64,000 nucleotides of DNA from Inia geoffrensis (GCA_036417435.1 CM070903.1:54970001-55034000), one strand, 5' to 3'. Counted from the first letter of the stretch, positions 22,582-34,004 are shown. Made by a program: numbers and translations. Notes: a model not told the origin generated them from the letters alone.

Positions 22582-22594
22582 AAAAAAAGATTCA
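22582..22594 (+). repeat. Right TSD of the chimeric TIMM17A-L1 insertion
   Basis: AAAAAAAGATTCA follows the L1 A tail and matches the left flank at 20395-20407 with one mismatch. Confidence 0.65.
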
Positions 22595-24338
22595 AGTACT
22601 TACATGGTGGAATTTTTGTGTTCTAGTTTTTCTCATTTAAAAAATTTCTTATTACTCCTTAGAGTTTGAACACAAAAAAATATTTCTAATACTTCCATCT
22701 AGGTCTATATTCCCCTTAATTTCACTCTTTTCCTCTGTTGAAATCAAATGTGCATCTAGTTTACATAGGCACAGGATAGTACTAAGGCAACTAGTAAGTG
22801 CTCATATTTCATTCAGCAGATATTTATTACAAATATATGCAATCTTTGTATAAAGTGCTGGAGTGCTAGGGATTGTGCAAAGATAAATAAAAAGGACAGT
22901 CAGCTTTCCTGATTTGTAATTTACACAAAATGAATACAAATAAAATAAAATAGTAAAGAGAAGAAATGGAATGACATGGAACAGAATGAAAGGGAATAAA
23001 ATGATAAAGTGAAAAGGAATGGGAAATTATTTTTCTACTCTTGGCTCCTTCTTATGTGATTATCATACTGTTCTTCTACATTTTGCTAAACTACTAGAAA
23101 AAGTTTAAAGGCAGAGCCTATCATATTCTTCACCATATCTTTAACTTCTGCCATAGTGGAAAATACACATTTAAGTGAGTAAGTAAACAGTAAAATATCA
23201 CACAGGAGAAACAAAATTCTATAAGCACTAAAACCAACACTGTGAATGTAACTACCTCAAGTATTAAGGAATCAGCTTATTGTTATCTGAAATAAATGAT
23301 GTAAATGTTTTCTCAAATTTTTATCTTAGAAGTCCCCATCTCAAAGGTGGGGACTTCAGAAGTTAGAAAGGACATTCTTAGTGGTATTTACAGCCAAAAC
23401 TAAATCTTTCAACAGTAGTTCAGGCTGGATTTCCAGGTTTATCATAACAGGATGTAATTTTGTATATAAATATGCATGTGATTTTCTAAATATTAAAAGA
23501 TTCTGCTCTAGTCATGTTCCTCATGGAGAAAGAGTCTAAGCAAAACCAAAATGCTGAAACAAGGCCCCTAGTTTTTAAATTCCTTTTACTGAGTGAGAGG
23601 GGATCCTGGCACCTCATTACCTAATCCTACTGGAAGAACTGGCATGCAGGAACTAGCAGCCCTTCGTTGCTAGAGTTATGAAACCTGGAAAAAATAACAT
23701 GAAACTCCTATGCTCAAACACACATATTTGCACATGGGCTGACTTTCATCCAGTAGACAGCCCAGACCTCTTTAGAAATTGCAGAGTAAATCAGGAAATT
23801 AGCTCCAAGGGTTATATGCTTCTACTCTGCTTCAGGGGCCCCAATTCACATCATAATGGTTCTGAGAAGTTTTCATGACCAAACCCAAGAACAAGGAGGC
23901 AGAAGACCTGTAGGTTCGCAAATGACGCATCCACGCTCTTCTGTGGAGACAAAACAGTTTCTGTCCGACACCCTCAGAGGAATGCGAATGATCTGTTCAG
24001 GACTGAACTGCTTTACCCTCGCTGTATGTAAATTATTCATTAACCCCTCCTTTTGCACATTTTGCCCTCCATTTTCCCTGCTAACTTCACCACTTTTTCT
24101 CTGAGCTACCTCAATTGCCTGTGCTTTGCTCTCTTCAGAAACTTAAAAAGGAAACTAGATTCATTAGCCAAATAACAGAATCATACATTTCTTTTTGATA
24201 TACTGGGGAGTAGGGAAGATGCTTTGGGATTTCTCTGATATTAAGCTTTTTAGAAAACAATTCCTTAAATTATTGTTTTAAATATTTGAACTGCTTCGTC
24301 TAACTTTCTCTGATAGCACGCTAACATTAGATTAAAAC
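22595..24338. other. Intergenic DNA with one weak ancient repeat
   Basis: About 22805-22930 repeats the unassigned ancient pattern (CAGCAGATATTTATTACAAA, GTGCTGGAGTGCTAGGGATT, GTGCAAAGATAAATAAAAAG). The rest is unrecognised, with purine-rich AATGGAATGACATGG-type repeats at 22965-23020. Confidence 0.4.
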
Positions 24339-24385
24339 ATGGAACGCTTTGAAAACCTATTTCTGTTGTCAGTGCTTCCACATGA

Positions 24386-24400
24386 ACAGCAGGGGGCAAT
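24386..24400 (+). promoter_or_regulatory. Possible CTCF core motif
   Basis: ACAGCAGGGGGCAAT contains the AGGGGGC core typical of CTCF sites. A single short match in 64 kb may be chance. Confidence 0.25.
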
Positions 24401-24599
24401 AGCACACCAAGAATTGTGGAAACTGTCTCAGGCTCTAAGAAACACTGTTGAATTGCTGCACTGGGTCTGTGTACCCCAACGCGATGATCTCAGCTCTCAG
24501 ATGAAGTCTTTTGTTTTGTGTCCTATTTTACAATGCACTGTTCAGTTTTCTATGAGTTGTGACTTATTCAGACAGCATTTCACTGACAGTTTAGCTTAA

Positions 24600-24660
24600 G
24601 AAAAAAAAAAAAAGTGAAGGAGAAAAAAAAAAGAGGAAAGAGAAAATTAAACTGCAGCAA
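24600..24660 (+). repeat. Purine-rich A tract
   Basis: Runs of A broken by GTGAAGG, GAGG and GAAAGAG. Low complexity, with no recognised element attached. Confidence 0.7.
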
Positions 24661-25379
24661 AATGAAACACAAAAAGACAAGGAAGAAGTAATCCTGCATG
24701 TATTGAAAGTTTGTCCCTTCTCTGTTCCCATCCACTGGAATCTTAAACATTGTTTTCCTGGATTACAGACTTAATTCACCCTTAACCCTTCCCTCATAGA
24801 TACACTCATTTCATTCTACCTTCTCTGTCATACAGTTTTCTGTTAAAACAACATATTTCTTTATAAAAAGAACAAACTGTTTTAAGCTGAATACTTTTTA
24901 AAAGAATTCAAAACACTGTTCTGTGTGCTGGCCTCTGGTCAAGCGTCTCTGTATAGAATTTTAATGTTTTTCTGCTTTTTAAACATTTATTAGTCAAGAT
25001 ACATTTCATTGCTATGTTTTAATAAAGTTATTCCCCTGTAAATTCATGCCTTCAGCTAAACAGCAAAAAGCTGCAGTTGTGAAACTGTGTCTGATGAGTT
25101 TGGGGGTAGAATATAAAGTAGAAACTGGAACATCAGAGATTTGAGGAATATATTCAAGGATCATTTCCACTGCATTGGAAGGTGTTTCATAATCCAACCT
25201 TCAATATCTGCAGAGATTAAACTATTTCATGCATAATTTGAGTTGCACCCCAAAATATAAAACTCATAAGACTGGCTTCTTTCTCCCACCTAGGCTGGAA
25301 TTCCCAGAGTTACTAATGCATTCTCACAGAGTTATTAATTTATGACTGTGGAATGGCAGAAGTAATATTATTTCAACAT
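24661..25379. other. Intergenic DNA, nothing recognised
   Basis: AT-rich unique sequence. No gene or repeat is supported. Confidence 0.4.
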
Positions 25380-25790
25380 CTGGCACTAAAATTCCTCGTC
25401 AAGGGATAGTCCTTTCCCTCCCTGAGACTGAGGGCTCTATCTGATACCCTCGACTTTATCCCCTCTGGCCGGTCTCCTACTATTCTCCTGCACATAGCGC
25501 TCCAGTCACACCAGCCTCCTTGCTGTTCTCTGAAAACACACCAAGTAATCTCGTGCCTCCGGGCCATGCTGTTCTCTCAGTAAGGGTAAGTCTTAGCCCA
25601 CTTATCCAAACGACTCATTCCTTCACCTACTTCAAGAGTTTGTGTGAAAGTCACTTTCTCCCTGAGGCTCTCCCTGACCACCTACTTAAAATAGAAAACT
25701 CCCCCCTAGCATTTCCTACTCTCCTCCCTCTCCTTTATCTTCCTCAATAGCACTTATCATCATCAAATATTATATGCTACATCTGACATA
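25380..25790 (+). repeat. L2 LINE 3' fragment
   Basis: Typical text: CACCAGCCTCCTTGCTGTTC, GGGCCATGCTGTTCTCTC, CTCCCTGAGGCTCTCCCTGA, CCACCTACTTAAAATAG and TCAATAGCACTTATCATCAT. The small ORFs on both strands lie in this repeat. Confidence 0.65.
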
Positions 25791-26600
25791 TAATAAAGAT
25801 GAGCTACTGAAACCAAACATATCTACCAACAGAAGGCTTAACCCCCCTATTAAAAGGACAAAACAGTTGATTCCAAAGCAAAACCCAATTCTTTGCTGCA
25901 CATAAAAGACAAAGACACACCTAAAACAATTCAGAAACGCTAACAATGAAAGGATGCACAAAGGTATACCAAGAAAATAAAGAATTGAGATTTTGAAATC
26001 CAACTAAGTAGAATTTAGACCCAAACCTATTAACAAGTCAAAGAGCACTTTACAAATGCTAAATGCTACAATTCACAGTGAAAATAAAATATTTATGAAA
26101 TATGCAGCAAATAACACAGTAGCTTCTTTCATTTAGTAGAAACTATGAGAGACTCAAAGAGACTCGAAATACATAAATAATAGCAGACTTTAGTATACTT
26201 CCCTTGGTCCAAGACCAAAAATGATACCAAAAAACATTTATAATTGACTCCATAATTACAGACATCTATACTTCAATAAATTACATAAAGAAAAGTACAA
26301 ATAATATTCTCCATCAACAAGATGATAAAAGTATGAATCCATAACAATCAAAACATAAGAAAATCTTCCCACTGTGAAATTTAAAATTTTTCTATTAAAC
26401 TTAGCTTGACTCAAGGAAAAAATAACAACTGATAATGAAATTTTCTAGAAACAAACAATGAAAACATGATATCAGAGTTTACAGGATACTGCTAAAGAGT
26501 GTTTAGAAAGATTCATAGACTTAAATATTTGTATCAATAAAAATGAGAGAAAATGAGTTAGACATTATACTCAAAAAGTTAGAAATATTTAAGACTTGCT
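25791..26600 (+). mobile_element. Degenerate L1/HAL1-like ORF2 fragment
   Basis: The order of short matches follows the endonuclease part of an old L1 ORF2: AAAAGGACAAAACAGTTGATT, GACACACCTAAAACAATTCA, GACAGAGAC-like and GAATTGAG segments, then TAGCAGACTTTAGTATACTT and CCATAATTACAGACATC. It is heavily decayed, with no open frame. Family and ends are approximate. Confidence 0.45.
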
Positions 26601-27279
26601 TTTTTTTCTCCCCACTTTGGACTTAATTTTCTTTTTAATTAAGCAACCTAGATTTGAAAACAACCTGAAACAAATAAACCTAGTTGTATCAAACTTCATT
26701 TAGCACTTTTATAATTCATTATAACATTGGTTCTGTTATTCTGAAACTAACACATATTATGGGAAAAAGTAAATAAGCAATTATGTTAACATTATTAGGA
26801 ACCATGCTTTTCAGCAGAAAAGAGATTCTATAAAATTAAATAAGTAAAAAATTCTATAACCTTTCATGAGAATTGGAGTATCAGCACAAATTTATGATTT
26901 ATTTATTTTTCTTTGAAAAACCACGTATTTCCTAGATCTGTATTAAAATGTCTGAGACGTAACAACAAGCCTTTTAGCCATGAACATCCTATGTGCACAG
27001 ACTGTGGTCACCAAATACCATTTTCACTGAAAGCAATGAAGTCTCCTTTTAGAAATGGCTGATTCTAGGTCTGGAGCAGTAAATGAGACTGTTCCAATAC
27101 GAGACTGGGACTCTTTCAAGTATCCAAAAGCAAGGAAGCTATCAAGACATTTGCAGTTATCAAATGAACACAGAAGCCAAAGATGGGCAATTTGACCTTT
27201 AAAATGAATAATCACTGCAATTATATAAAAGCGTAAATAGAGATGCCAATAGAATCAATGCAAAACTAGAAGCAATAGG
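26601..27279. other. Intergenic DNA, nothing recognised
   Basis: AT-rich. Possibly more old L1, but I cannot support it. Confidence 0.35.
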
Positions 27280-28130
27280 AAATTCAATATGAGAGCGAGA
27301 TACAAAATTACATGTAGAAATCGATGTCTTCATATGTTTAAGCAATAAGTGATTATAGGGGAAAATAAAAGAGATGACCCCATTTACATTACCAACAAAA
27401 ATGAAAAAATATCCTAGGAGTAAATGTTATAGGAACTGTGCAAAATCTATATGAGAAAAACTTTAAAGCTTTCCTGAAAGAAAACTGTGACTTGAATAAA
27501 AGGAAAAATAAACCTTGCTCCTCAATTGAATAATGCAAAATCATAAATTAATGCCAATTTTCAAAGTATTTTTTACGCAGCTGGTTTCTGTAGTTTACAT
27601 AGAAAAAATAAATAAGCAAGATTATTTCCCCCCAAAACAGGAAATCAAAATAAGAAAACAGCAATAAGGCAGGCCTAGCTCTACCAGATATTGGAACGTA
27701 TTATACAGTTTCTATAATTAAAACAGTATAATATTAGCACTTGAGTAGACAATCAGATCAACAGAAAAAAATAGTAAATATAGATGTAGAGCCACGTACA
27801 ATGTGGAAATTTATGTATGTGATAAAAATGGTATCTCAAATCACTGCAAAATAAATGGGCTTTTGAAAATTAAATGTTGTTAGAACAGCTAAATAGGTCT
27901 GTGAAACAGAAAACATCGTATATAACATCACCTAAGTGGAATTCCAGCCAGAAAAGCCAAAAAACTCAACGTCAATCTTTCAACGAGGACCAATTTGAAT
28001 ATCCAAATTGAAGGATATTCTGTTAAACCACTGGTTTGAACTTTCCCAAAAAAGTCAATGCCAGAAAAAAAAAAAAAAATCATTAAAAAAGGCTGAGGAA
28101 GTAGTCTAAACTGAAGGAAGCTCAAGAGAC
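27280..28130 (+). mobile_element. Degenerate old L1 ORF2 fragment
   Basis: L1 phrases in the right order: ATGACCCCATTTACATTACC, TCCTAGGAGTAAATGTTATA, AACTGTGCAAAATCTATATG, GAGAAAAACTTTAAAGC, GGCAGGCCTAGCTCTACCAG and ATTAAAACAGTATAATATTA. It has lost any reading frame. Confidence 0.65.
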
Positions 28131-28351
28131 TTGATGACTAAAGTCGATACGTGATCCTTGTTATATCCTGGATTTTTATTCTACAGACAACAACAGGGTA
28201 AGCAAGGATTTGGAGTGGCGTGGGGGGACAATGGAGGAAATTCTAATATGGACTATATATTACCTTAGAGTAACGTAACAACGTTTTAGTGCATTCCGCC
28301 TCCCCAGGTCTGAAAAGCCTAGGGATACCTTTCCTAAAGACACAGCACTGA

Positions 28352-28610
28352 TCCTATAGGCCAGTAGTCCGCAGTTGGGGCGATTTTGCCCTGCCCCGCC
28401 CTCCCCACACCCACGTGATAATGTCTGAAAACATTTTGGGTTGTAACAAGCTGGGGAGGAGAGGGCCGGGTGCTACTGGCATCCAGCAGCGTGTGAAGGC
28501 CAAGAGTGCTACTGAACACTGTACAATGCCCACGACAGCCCCACTCCCCTCACTACAAAGAGACTTCACGCCAAAATCAACAGCGCCACAGTTGATAAAC
28601 CTTGAAGTAG
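28352..28610 (+). repeat. MER5A-like hAT-Charlie DNA transposon fossil
   Basis: Strong match to the known pattern: GCAGTTGGGGCGATTTTGCC, AATGTCTGAAAACATTTTGG, GTTGTAACAAGCTGGGGAGG, GGTGCTACTGGCATCCAGCA, CACTGTACAATGCCCACGAC and a terminal ACAGTTGATAAACCTTGAAG. ORFs on both strands are spurious. It sits about 130 bp upstream of the CpG island. Confidence 0.85.
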
Positions 28611-28739
28611 GAGAATCCCTTATTCTCAGGGGACAGTACTGCGATATTAGGCTGAATTAAATGAAATGGTCTTCCACGCAGGTCAAATATTGGTAACATT
28701 TAAGGGTGAAGGGTTATGACGTCCACAACTCACTCTCAA

Positions 28740-29200
28740 ACTGTTCAGCAAAACACACTGTACATGTCCTTCCGCCCCGCTTTCCACCTCCCTCGGGTAC
28801 CGAAGCAGGGTCGTACTCCTCCTAGGGCGGACGGACCCGCCGAGCCTGCGCGGTGGGAGGACCCTGCGAGCGACCACTGCGCAGGCGCTAGGTGGCAGCC
28901 ACGCCCACGCGGCGCTTCTCCAAAAGTTAACAGAGGTGGGGCAGACCTCGCAGTCACCTCGGCTGCCTGGCGCGGCGGAGAGAAGAGAAAGCTCCCGAGG
29001 GGGCTCCGCTGTCTTCTCCAGGAGTGACGACGCTGCTTTCCCAGTTGAACCCCGCCCCCTCCTCTGCGATCCGCTGCGGGCTGCAGGGAGCATCGTTTAT
29101 CCTTTGGAGCCCTCTGCCAGGAAGAGCCCGTTGCGTGCGGCCGCTGGTGCCTGGCCATTCCCGTGCAGGCTGGATTCTCCAGAGGTGAGCTTTCACACTC
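28740..29200 (+). promoter_or_regulatory. CpG-island promoter with a probable 5' non-coding exon
   Basis: The only dense CpG cluster in the window that is not in a SINE; about 19 CpGs fall in the 160 bases from 28768. It has an NRF1-type TGCGCAGGCGC at 28878-28888, a GC box CCCCGCCCCCT at 29050-29060, and no convincing TATA box, so it looks like a housekeeping-type promoter. A good splice donor, AGAG/GTGAGC, lies at 29184/29185 on the + strand. The ORFs on both strands here (103 to 137 codons) overlap each other, are biased by base composition and resemble no protein. I infer a first exon ending at 29184. The downstream gene is not identifiable here. A bidirectional promoter is possible. Confidence 0.65.
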
Positions 29201-30129
29201 TGCTTAGTGGATTCTGACTTACTTTCTGACGAGCCTGGGCAGTACTACAGCTCGTGACCACTGACCGAAAATGCCCGGGCAGGCTCATTCCACACCGGGC
29301 TTCTCGCCAACACAGCTTACCCAGGTAACATTTTTAAATACCTTAAAAATTCTCAGCCTAGAGTTTCTTAATCAAGGAGTTGACAGACTTTTTCTGTAAA
29401 AAGCCAGATAGCAAATATTTTAGGATTTGCAGGGCAGGAACAGTCGCCTCTGTCGCTTGTCTTTTTTGTTTTTTTTTCTTAACAACCTCATAAAAATGTA
29501 GGGGAAAAAAACCCGCTCTTAGCTTCGGGCTTTACAAAAACATGGGGATTACTACGATTAGATTACGGTCTTTCAGTTTACCCAGCACGGAAGCTAGAGC
29601 TTAAGTCTCTGGTCCAACCACAGTTCTGCAGTAAAGACTCAGGTTCCAGGAGGACCACGACCCAACCGGGCTTAGTGGGCGCCACCTACTGAGGCTTAGT
29701 TTACCATCTTTTGGGCCCCTACACCTGCACCTCTGCTCTTCTCTGCTGAGTGGCCGTTGAGTTCCTGGTAGTCAGGAGGGCTGCCAGGAAATCCCCAGAC
29801 AAGCAGCCACACCCTCCTTCACTCTAAAATGACAATCCCTTCCTATCTGGGAGCAAAAACCAAAGTCCTCACACTGTGATTAAATGAGTATAAACAATAC
29901 AAGAAGATCTCAGACAACTGTATTTATATAGCATTTTTTCTACTGATAGGTGTACTATATTTCTGTCCAATCTGGTAATTTGGAAAATACTGAAAAGCAT
30001 ATGGACAAAATTAAAATTCAGCATACTCCCAACCCACAAAAATGAACTATTAAAATGTTTACGTATTCTTCTAGTCCAGCTTTTCAATGCATATTAATAG
30101 GACAACTTACTGAACTGGATTTCTAAAAA
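29201..30129. other. Possible first intron, mostly unique DNA
   Basis: If the donor at 29185 is used, this is the start of an intron. Positions 29370-29462 hold a MER20-like fragment (GAGTTGACAGACTTTTTCTG, AGCCAGATAGCAAATATTTT). The rest is unrecognised. Confidence 0.4.
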
Positions 30130-31170
30130 ATTTTTCTTAATAAACTTTTGTTGAATTACAAAATCCAAAAATGTGGTGAAACTGTAAATATACAGTTCAA
30201 TAAACTTTCAAAGACTGACTAACACAAAACATAACCTTGCAGCTGCCACCCAGATCAAGAAATAGAGCGTGCTCAGTCAAGGGCAACTTCTCCCCAAATA
30301 TAACCATAATCAAAAGATTAGTTTTGTCTTTTCTTTAATTTCACATGAAATGAATTATTCAGTAAATATTCTGTAGCATTTTATTTCTTTTACTCCATAT
30401 TACATTTGAGATTCATCCACTGTTGCATGTAACAGGTCTGTATTTTATTATATGCTGTATGGCATTTAATTGTGTGAATATGCTGCAGTTTATCGTTTAT
30501 AATTCCTATACCATACAATTTTCATCCATTTAAAATGTACAGTTTAATGTTTCTTTAGTATATTCACAGGTAAGTGCAACCATTGACAGGCACAGTCTGT
30601 TTTAGAACATTTTCATCACCTCAGAACAACTCCATATTCTTTAGCTGTCACTCCCCTACCCTGCATCCTCTCCAGCCCTAAGCAACCACTAATCTATTTT
30701 TTGTCTCTATAGATTTGCCTGTTCTAGACAGTTCATAAAAATGGAGTCATATGTCTTTTGTGGCTGGTCCCTTACACTGATCCTGAATATTCATGTTATT
30801 TCCAGGTTTGGAGCTATTGCAACTAATACTGCTGTGAACATTACTATACTAATCAGCATATTATGTGTATCTAAAGCTATATATGTATCACATAGATACA
30901 TATTTCTCTTGGGATATATACCTAAAAGTAGAATAGCTCCAACATAGGTTACGTTTATGGTTAGCTATAGTTGGTAGTGCCAAACAATTGTCCAAATTTA
31001 CACTCCCACCTGCAGCATGTGAGACTTTTCATTGCTCCACACCCTCACCAACATTTGGTGGTTGTGTGGTTTCAGTTTACACTTCTTGATGACTAATGAA
31101 AAAAAGCACCTTTTCATGTAATTATTAATCGTTTGAATATCCCCTTTAGTAAAATGCCTTTTGGTTCTTT

Positions 31171-31388
31171 TTTATTATTATTATTTTTTATTTTTTGCGG
31201 TACACGGGCCTCTCACTGTTGCGGCCTCTCCCGTTGCAGAGCACAGGCTCCGGACACACAGGCTCAGCAGCCGTGGCTCACGGGCCCAGCCGCTCCGCAG
31301 CATGTGGGATCTTCCCGGACCGGGGCACGAACCCGTGTCCCCTGCATCAGCAGGTGGACTCTCAACCACTGTGCCACCAGGGAAGCCC
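31171..31388 (-). mobile_element. CHR SINE, short form, inside L1
   Basis: Reverse orientation: the tail side is the T-rich run before GCGGTACACGGG, and the tRNA-like head ends GTGCCACCAGGGAAGC. The perfect 14-bp TSD CCTTTTGGTTCTTT is at 31157-31170 and 31389-31402. The four ORFs around here, in both directions, come from this SINE. Confidence 0.95.
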
Positions 31389-31663
31389 CCTTTTGGTTCT
31401 TTATTCCATTTTTGGTGAGGCTGTCTTTTTCTGTTTGATTTATAGTGAGTCCATTTTCATTTATGAGTACTGAAAACAAACACTTTTCCTAATCTGTGAC
31501 TTGCATTTTAACCATCTCATTGTTAAATTTTAATGACTAAATTTTAAATTTTTATTGAAGTCTAACTTTTCAATCTTCTTTTATGGTTAGTACCTTTGCT
31601 ATCCTAAGAAACCATTGCCTACAAGGACCTTCTCCTATTTTACCATCTAAAAACATAATGTTT

Positions 31664-31793
31664 GGGGGACTTCCCTGGTGGTCCAGTGGTTAGGACTCCA
31701 TGCTTCTACTGCAGAGGGCAAGGGTTCGACTCCTAGTCAGGTAATTAAGATCCCACATGCCATAAATTTTTAAAAAATAAATTAATTAAAAAT
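31664..31793 (+). mobile_element. CHR-1-type SINE, short head-only copy
   Basis: Starts GGGGGACTTCCCTGGTGGTC with CTTCTACTGCAGAGGGCAAG and a B-box-like GGGTTCGACTCC, then AAGATCCCACATGCC and an A-rich tail. This head-only form belongs to an older tRNA-derived family shared more widely among cetartiodactyls. The flanks AAAACATAATGTTT (about 31650) and AAAACAATGTTT (about 31795) look like a decayed TSD. Confidence 0.85.
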
Positions 31794-31945
31794 AAAAACA
31801 ATGTTTTTCTTTGAATCTTTAAATCTACTAACCACATAGGATTGATTTTGGAATATGGTGTGCAGTTAAGTGTTAATTTTTTTTTTCATAAAGCTATCCC
31901 ACTGGCCCAGGTGCTTTTCTTGAAAGACTATTCTTTTCCTTTCTC

Positions 31946-32400
31946 ATAAATCAATAGAAACATAAATCAGTACAGATCCTGGAATTAACAGACAAGGTCT
32001 TTAGCCATGATAAACATGTTAAGGAATCTTACTAAAACAAGATGTAATATGTGAAGAAGTAGAGAATTTCGAGAGAGATACAGGTAATATTTTTTTATGA
32101 GATGGAAATCCTACAACTGAAAAATATAATATCTGAAATTATTTGATAGGTTATCACTAGGTTGGACACAGTCATGAAAGCATCATTAAACTTGAAGACA
32201 GGTTGCTAGCAATCATCCAAATATAAGTGCACTGAGAAAAAAATATTTTAAATAAACAAAGCATCAGTGACTGATGGAACAGCATCAAATGGCCTAACAT
32301 ACATGAAATTGAACTCCTGAAAAGCAAGGAGAGAGAGCCTGGGGCAGAAAAATATTTAAAAAAATATTAGCAAAAGCTTTCCAAAATTGATCAACTATAT
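31946..32400 (+). mobile_element. Possible old L1 5' or ORF1-region fragment
   Basis: ATCCTGGAATTAACAGACAA, GAAATCCTACAACTGAAAAA, AATATAATATCTGAAATTA, ACTTGAAGACAGGTTGC and CATACATGAAATTGAACTCC resemble the region around ORF1 of old L1. The match is weak but ordered. Confidence 0.45.
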
Positions 32401-32544
32401 TTTATCCAGGACATTTACTTGTTTTCAGTGGGGAGTGGATCCAAATAATCTAGCTTACCATGAATGGAATTTAGAAGTTAGCATAAAGTTTTACATCTAC
32501 ACGAATGAGCAGCAGGGCATTTTGAAGACACACAAAATGTGGAA

Positions 32545-32700
32545 AAATACTCTGTTGGGTGGAATTGTCCCGAACATTACTGTACTTTGAGCATAAATGT
32601 TGCTTACCCACTAAAGCCCATAGTACCACCCCAATCATAGTAACACTAAAATGTCCTCCCAGTTTTTCAAAATATCCCCTCGGTGCATAGTATGGCCCTA
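32545..32700 (-). repeat. MER5A-like DNA transposon fossil
   Basis: The reverse form of the element at 28352: GAATTGTCCCGAACATTACT, TTGCTTACCCACTAAAGCCC, ATAGTACCACCCCAATCATA and AAATGTCCTCCC. It is strongly diverged. Confidence 0.55.
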
Positions 32701-32704
32701 CATC

Positions 32705-33390
32705 CATCGAGAACCCCTCTCTCACATCATCTGCCACTGCCTCCTTTCCTCCTTGCCCCATGCCCTTTCTAACCTCATCTCTAATGCTCACATCTTGCAA
32801 ACCACACTGGCATCTTTCCCTCTCAGGGCTTTTGGGATGGCTTTTCTCACTTCCTGAATGGTTCTCCCCCAGACATCCACATGACTGACTCTTTTCTCCT
32901 CCTCAGGTCTTTGTTCAAACATCATTTTCTCAGTAAGACCTAGAAATTAAACAAAACAAAAAACTTGCAAGTTCATTCCCCCATCCCCAATTTATTTTTA
33001 TATGTAGCCTTTATTTGAAATGCTATGGGGGTTTTTTTGTGTTTTTTTTGTTTTTGTTTTTGCGGTACGTGGGCCTCTCACTGCTGTGGCCTCTCCCATT
33101 GCGGAGTACAGGCTCCGGACACGCAGGCTCAGCAGCCACGGCTCACAGGCCCAGCCGCTCCGCGGCATGTGGGATCTTCCCAGACCGGGGCACGAACGCG
33201 TGTCCCCTGCATCGGCAGGGGGACTGTCAACCACTGCACCACCAGGGAAGCCCAATGCTATGTCCTTTAATTATTTAATTTCCTTACTGTCTCACTTTCC
33301 CCACCAGTAGAATATAAGTTCTGGTGAAGATGGAGGGGGATTTAACCAATTTTGTTCTCTGTAGTGTCTTCAGTACCTTAAATGAGTAAA
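32705..33390 (+). repeat. L2 LINE fragment interrupted by a CHR SINE
   Basis: L2 text on the left is CTCTCACATCATCTGCCACT, TTTTCTCCTCCTCAGGTCTT, TTGTTCAAACATCATTTTCT and CAGTAAGACCTAG. It resumes at 33263 with TTTCCTTACTGTCTCAC and AGTAGAATATAAGTTCTG, then TGTTCTCTGTAGTGTCTTCA. Confidence 0.65.
33028..33253 (-). mobile_element. CHR SINE, short form, inside L2
   Basis: Reverse copy with a T-rich tail side and the GCGGTACGTGGGCC body start. The head ends ACCACCAGGGAAGCCC. The TSD AATGCTATG is at 33019-33027 and 33254-33262. ORFs on both strands are SINE artefacts. Confidence 0.95.
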
Positions 33391-34004
33391 AAATTATAAC
33401 TGATAACATTTTTCTCAGGGCTGGCATGTGGGCAACCTTAATTTATTCCTAATAACCTCCAAATCTTTCAAGATACTTCTTCAGTTTTTCATGAATAAGA
33501 AAGTCCTGACAGTATTCCAGTAATTTTTAAATGTTTAAGGTATGTCTGAGTGTCTTAGCAAAAAGGATTACAGCAGTAAAAGCTCCAGCTTTTTACCAAA
33601 GAGAATAAGAAATGTGATATGGTTGTTTCCAAAGCAACGAAAAGCTTTACCTCATTAAGTAGACTGAGGGTTTCTCCTTATTAGACTGAAATATCCAATC
33701 AAATAGCTGAGGGCTGCCTCACAAAGAAAAAACACTTAGAGCTGTCATCACAAAGAAATTTGCCTATTCAATTATAAGCTAATTTGTACCAACTTCTTTC
33801 TTCAGGCATTCAGGCATCAGGATCGATGATGAACTTTCAAAAAGGAAAAGGATGGAAAATCATCGAACTTACCATGAACTGTGCTCCCTTAAGTGTTTCC
33901 TTATAGCATGTGCAGAGTCAAGGGAAATTATATTCCTGTATTATTAGTATTATTAGTCTTATAATTAGTATTATTTAGTCTACCAACAACCTCTTTACCT
34001 ACGG
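33391..34004. other. Intergenic DNA, nothing recognised
   Basis: Unique sequence. Short TATTAGTATTATTAG repeats lie at 33938-33980. Confidence 0.4.

Larger units (their letters stand above)
30130..31945 (-). mobile_element. Old L1 (L1M) 3' half on the minus strand, with two SINE insertions
   Basis: Reverse-orientation L1 text is clear: TCACCTCAGAACAACTCC, GCAACCACTAATCTATTTTT, CTATAGATTTGCCTGTTCTA, GGAGCTATTGCAACTAATAC, CTTGGGATATATACCTAAAA, GACTAATGAAAAAAAGCACC, AAGAAACCATTGCCTACAAG, and at the far end TGGCCCAGGTGCTTTTCTTG. Positions 30130-30505 repeat part of this, so a second L1 fragment is joined there. CHR SINEs interrupt it at 31171-31388 and 31664-31793. No coding capacity remains. 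Confidence 0.75.

Noticed and set aside
28683..29158. ORFs of 103-137 codons in the CpG island
   Set aside because: They overlap on both strands, are Arg/Pro/Ala-rich as expected from GC-rich DNA, and resemble no protein.
31133..31479. Several similar ORFs of 60-100 codons as a gene family (also near 741, 5271, 33028 and 54759)
   Set aside because: All are translations of CHR SINE copies in different frames. Their likeness comes from the SINE.
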